A stretch of 64,000 nucleotides of DNA, taken from Edolisoma coerulescens (lineage: Eukaryota > Chordata > Aves > Passeriformes > Campephagidae). Position 1 is the stretch's first letter. Every line of letters starts with the position of its first letter. Location: contig VWZW01005507.1 in the NCBI GenBank assembly GCA_013397115.1, positions 2,955,237 to 3,019,236 on the forward strand. Direction: 5' to 3'. The notes beneath the pieces were generated by a model. The model did no database searches. It was not told the origin of the DNA and saw only the letters and a list, made by a program, of their open reading frames with translations. The translations under genes were made by a program, and so were the position numbers. This document shows positions 63,276 through 64,000 of the stretch, one piece after another.

Positions 63276-64000
63276 GAAGAATACAACAGAATTTCCAAAC
63301 ATGCCTTGCAGCATCAGGTCAATAAGGTTGCTTGATTCTATCAAAAGCATCACCATGGTGAGTGAACTCTGCAATTAACAAAGAGTAAGCACAAAAAATG
63401 CTAATATCTCATTTGAATGTAATTATGCACAGATTACTGTTCACTGGAACAAGAAAAGGGATTTTAATTGTCACCCAAAGTTACGTGCAAGCCCAGGATT
63501 GGAGTTAACTTTTTTTGTTCAATAGAGTTTATGCAACACTAATACTGGAGAGTTCACAAATTCTTGTGTTCAGTGACTTTGTGAAAGGACTGCACTGACT
63601 TTGTACCAAGTGTGCAACTTCCCGAGTCCTTTTGTAACATCCCTCCATGCATGTTGGCAAGGTTAGTTTGTAATAAGTTTCCCCATCGTTTGCATTTTAA
63701 TACTATTTGATCTCATTTACATGTTTAAATTTGTTCCTGTAATAAAATTCATTAGTATGTTTATCATAACCACATAATGAATATAGCCCTTATGTAAAAT
63801 AAAAAATTGAAAGTACATTAGAGACATTACAAGCTGTTTGAAATTACTGTGCTTTGCATATTATACCTTATTAATTAAATTATAAATTATTTATTTATGT
63901 ATGTCTTTAATCAGGGGCAAGCACTAGAACAATATTATATTAGTATAAGAAACACAATACAACTCCAAGCTAATTCACACACGGACCAGTTTTCCATCCA
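63276..64000. other. AT-rich non-coding DNA to the window edge
   Basis: From about 63640 onwards the sequence is strongly AT-rich, with POU/homeodomain-type strings ('cgtttgcattttaatac', 'aattcattagtatg', 'ttaattaaattataaat'). It could be a conserved element or plain AT-rich DNA. There is no gene or repeat that I can support. Confidence 0.5.

Noticed and set aside
1..64000. Search for CRISPR arrays, bacterial operons, phage or viral genes
   Set aside because: Nothing of this kind is present; the CR1 copies show the DNA is avian.

Overview
The window is nuclear DNA from a bird, most likely a neoavian such as a passerine. The diagnostic evidence is two clear CR1 (chicken repeat 1) non-LTR retrotransposon 3' ends, at 2832-3332 (+) and 58191-58455 (-). 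They carry the avian CR1 tail wording and, in the first copy, a degenerate ATTCTATG octamer tail. There are no Alu, L1 or B-type repeats, and no bacterial or viral gene organisation. The sequence is AT-rich and interspersed-repeat-poor, with homopolymer runs, which fits an avian macrochromosome.

I find no protein-coding exon, tRNA, rRNA or recognisable microRNA. Open frames starting with ATG are all under about 145 codons. Many lie opposite one another on the two strands, and none shows a domain, a sensible amino-acid composition or a convincing splice context. The longest (144 aa at 8585-9019, 138 aa at 11426-11842, 137 aa at 14764-15177, 137 aa at 59470-59883 and 137 aa at 43980-44393 on -) are most simply chance frames. 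The window is therefore intergenic (a gene desert) or the interior of a very large intron; the sequence does not say which gene it serves.

Layout: 1-2.8 kb unique DNA; 2.8-3.3 kb CR1; 3.3-8.5 kb unique AT-rich DNA with small duplications and a 54-nt pyrimidine tract; 8.5-9.0 kb a GC/CpG-richer patch followed by an AT-rich, homeodomain-site-like stretch; 9.2-23 kb mostly featureless; 23.2-23.4 kb a cluster of TCF/LEF-like sites; 24.1-25.0 kb ancient repeat, diverged tandem and hairpin; 25-31 kb featureless; 31.9-32.7 kb a possible old LTR-like region; 33-40 kb featureless except for homopolymers; 40.2-41 kb an AT-rich regulatory-looking stretch; 43.45-43.8 kb the only CpG-island-like segment, followed by a regulatory-looking stretch with a palindromic TGACA site; 51.2 kb a MIR-like SINE relic; 58.2 kb second CR1; 60.7 kb older CR1 scrap; then AT-rich DNA to the end.

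No genes work together here. If the DNA has a function it is probably cis-regulatory, and every regulatory call below is a low-confidence reading from motifs and base composition without alignment. I did not find a novel biological system; the best leads are the isolated CpG-rich segment at 43.5 kb with its neighbour and the TCF/LEF-like cluster at 23.2 kb.
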